This document shows positions 5,970-6,056 of a stretch of DNA of 6,056 nt, piece after piece. The DNA is from Candidatus Eiseniibacteriota bacterium. Its GTDB lineage: Bacteria; Joyebacterota; Joyebacteria; Joyebacterales; Joyebacteraceae. The notes beneath the pieces were generated by a model. That model made no database searches. It was not told the origin of the DNA and was given only the letters and a program-made list of their open reading frames with translations. The translations under genes were made by a program, and so were the position numbers. Each line of letters starts with the position of its first letter. The stretch's first letter is position 1. The DNA is taken from assembly GCA_030610515.1 (NCBI GenBank), contig JAUWRQ010000081.1:1-6056 (forward strand), in the 5' to 3' direction.

Positions 5970-6056
5970 ATGACACGACACTTGAGGCACCCCGCCACAC
6001 TCGCCATCGTCCTGGCCATCGTGCTAACGGCCGTGGCGGCGGAGGCGACGACGATC
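5970..6056 (+). CDS. N-terminus of an exported protein (partial, runs off the window)
   Basis: Twenty-nine codons are present, open to the window edge. They read as a signal peptide: a basic start (M-T-R-H-L-R-H), a hydrophobic core LAIVLAIVLTAVAA (residues 11-24) and small residues suited to signal peptidase I near 23-26. No lipobox cysteine appears in the visible part. The gene begins 34 bases after the binding-protein stop with no terminator or promoter between, so it is probably the next gene of the transporter operon. A periplasmic or outer-membrane partner, such as a glycoside-active enzyme, is possible, but the visible residues do not identify a family. Confidence 0.65.
   Translation, partial: MTRHLRHPATLAIVLAIVLTAVAAEATTI

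Noticed and set aside
5465..6019. Minus-strand open frame over the end of the binding-protein gene
   Set aside because: There is no family signature, and it conflicts with both the binding protein and the signal peptide of the next gene.

Overview
This is a high-GC bacterial window. All complete genes lie on the + strand and codon third positions are strongly G/C-rich. Two lipoprotein signal peptides and a signal-peptide-bearing gene at the right edge show an envelope with lipid-anchored proteins. The lipoprotein built from a fibronectin-III-like module plus a hydrolase, the near-consensus sigma70-type promoter and the GTG/TTG starts would fit an uncultured Gram-negative lineage of the FCB type (for example Eisenbacteria- or Latescibacteria-like). 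No rRNA or other phylogenetic marker is present, so that placement is inference.

Left region (1-962): the probable tail of an upstream gene, then a complete inner-membrane permease of the BMP-family (nucleoside-type) ABC importer, the second permease of such systems. Its ATPase, partner permease and binding lipoprotein would lie to the left.

Middle (963-2507): a 270-bp intergenic spacer holds an inverted repeat, two abutting imperfect 32-bp repeats, a promoter (TTGACT, 17 bp, TAGAAT) and a 5'-proximal long stem-loop. It leads into a 424-residue secreted lipoprotein that joins a fibronectin-III-like domain to a ComEC/Rec2-type metallo-beta-lactamase-fold hydrolase domain. Its substrate is not known.

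Right region (2508-6056): a CUT1-type (carbohydrate/glycerol-phosphate-like) ABC importer with two permeases (MalF/UgpA type, then MalG/UgpE type) followed by a UgpB-like substrate-binding lipoprotein. The ATPase is absent from the window. Binding protein last is an uncommon order. Both permeases carry extra periplasmic loop sequence on the face where the binding protein docks. The window ends 29 codons into another exported protein, probably in the same operon.

Nothing here amounts to a wholly new system. The least ordinary items are the lipidated ComEC-type hydrolase with its structured leader, and the paired periplasmic insertions in the sugar permeases.
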